Positions 42,756 to 43,050 of a stretch of DNA of 43,050 nt are shown in pieces. How positions within the stretch are numbered: the stretch's first letter is position 1; the number at the start of each line of letters is the position of its first letter. The position numbers and the translations under genes were made by a program. Below the pieces are notes generated by a model. The model saw nothing but the letters and a program-made list of their open reading frames with translations. It had not been told where the DNA came from and searched no databases. The stretch spans positions 1-43,050 of IMG/VR virus record IMGVR_UViG_3300007508_000011, one strand, 5' to 3'. The DNA is from a virus.

Positions 42756-42905
42756 ATGGAAAATTCAAAAACAACCCAAAAACGCCCTAGCAAGAAAGTT
42801 CTTCTTCAAGCTATCAGCGACAAAGGTGTAGATAGAAAAATCGTTGACTCTTTAGCCAGATCCAACATTGACGCTCTCACCTTCGTGAACAGCTTAATAG
42901 TGTAG
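42756..42905 (+). CDS. 49-aa basic protein, unknown
   Basis: M-E-N-S-K-T-T-Q-K-R-P-S-K-K then a helical part (VLLQAISDKGVDRKIVDSLA) and 'SNIDALTFVNSLIV'. The last part looks like a small helical pair. It stands alone behind a strong promoter, so it is probably an early-expressed regulator or host-takeover peptide; that is inference. Confidence 0.6.
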   Translation: MENSKTTQKRPSKKVLLQAISDKGVDRKIVDSLARSNIDALTFVNSLIV

Positions 42906-42917
42906 TTTTATGAACCC

Positions 42918-43050
42918 CGCCACAGGTTTATCCCTCAATGTGGCGACCCCTGACGGGCTCACGGGCAGAGAGCCAAGCATAAGCGAAAAAAGGAACAGAT
43001 GTTGTAATAGCTGTGGGAAAAGGTGAAAAGCAACAAATGTTCCTTTTTTT
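42918..43050 (+). terminator. Hairpins and intrinsic terminator downstream of the 49-aa gene
   Basis: First a 7-bp stem CGCCACA / TGTGGCG (42918-42945). Then AAAAAAGGAACAGATGTTG (42986-43004) faces CAACAAATGTTCC plus a T run (43031-43050): 16 of 18 positions pair, with a 26-base loop, ending in TTTTTTT at the window edge. The 'GGAACAGATGTT' half also occurs in the hairpin at 24112. Confidence 0.75.

Noticed and set aside
1-43050. CRISPR arrays, insertion sequences, integrase or attachment sites
   Set aside because: No regularly spaced repeats, transposase or integrase motifs were seen; the repeated elements are promoters and fibre-coding repeats.

Overview
The window is part of a tailed-phage genome. 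It is AT-rich, densely packed, and has almost no host-like content. At the left end lie tail-fibre genes with C-terminal S74-type chaperone domains and repeated 'IADNAI/HIATN' N-termini, a style common in marine phages. The host cannot be named from sequence. An AT-rich marine Gram-negative bacterium is my inference, from codon use, Shine-Dalgarno sites, sigma70-type promoters and the gene set.

Layout: (1) 1-6939, + strand: late tail-fibre/adhesin genes, ending at a bidirectional terminator near 6943-6962. (2) 6949-28759, - strand: nucleotide and DNA metabolism. In transcription order this runs PC4-like protein, NAD-dependent ligase N-half, GIY-YIG-like protein, ligase C-half, repeat HTH protein, DnaB-type helicase, ParB-like protein, primase, DNA methyltransferase plus PD-(D/E)XK protein, PolA-family polymerase, 2OG-Fe(II) oxygenase, UvsW/D10-type helicase, ssDNA-binding protein, SbcD, SbcC, flap endonuclease, NrdA and NrdB. 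From what I know of phage T5, the split ligase, the PC4 homologue and the order polymerase-helicase-SbcD-SbcC-flap nuclease recall its D9-D15 region. (3) 28800-34250, - strand: small genes, MazG and a lysis group (holin-like protein, SAR-type lysozyme, small membrane proteins), then Hsp20 with a long structured leader. (4) 34290-35550, + strand: divergent promoters, a Myb/SANT-like regulator, two unknown genes and ribosomal protein bS21, then a candidate small RNA. (5) 35770-40540, - strand: PPK2-family kinase, ribosomal protein bL33 beside tRNA-Ala(UGC), and many small genes. (6) 40597-41473: a promoter-to-terminator unit of about 840 nt with no convincing long gene, probably a large structured RNA. 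(7) 41570-43050: another Myb-like gene, a GC-richer regulatory stretch with three + strand promoters, and a 49-aa gene.

The parts most worth attention are the ~840-nt RNA, the translation cargo (bS21, bL33, tRNA-Ala), a dispersed promoter repeat that repeatedly puts the AUG at or next to the predicted +1 (leaderless mRNAs, including polymerase and ligase), a set of 22-34-residue membrane peptides wedged between genes by stop/start overlaps, PPK2, and a methyltransferase/nuclease pair. Functions are read from motifs by eye; no database search was run.
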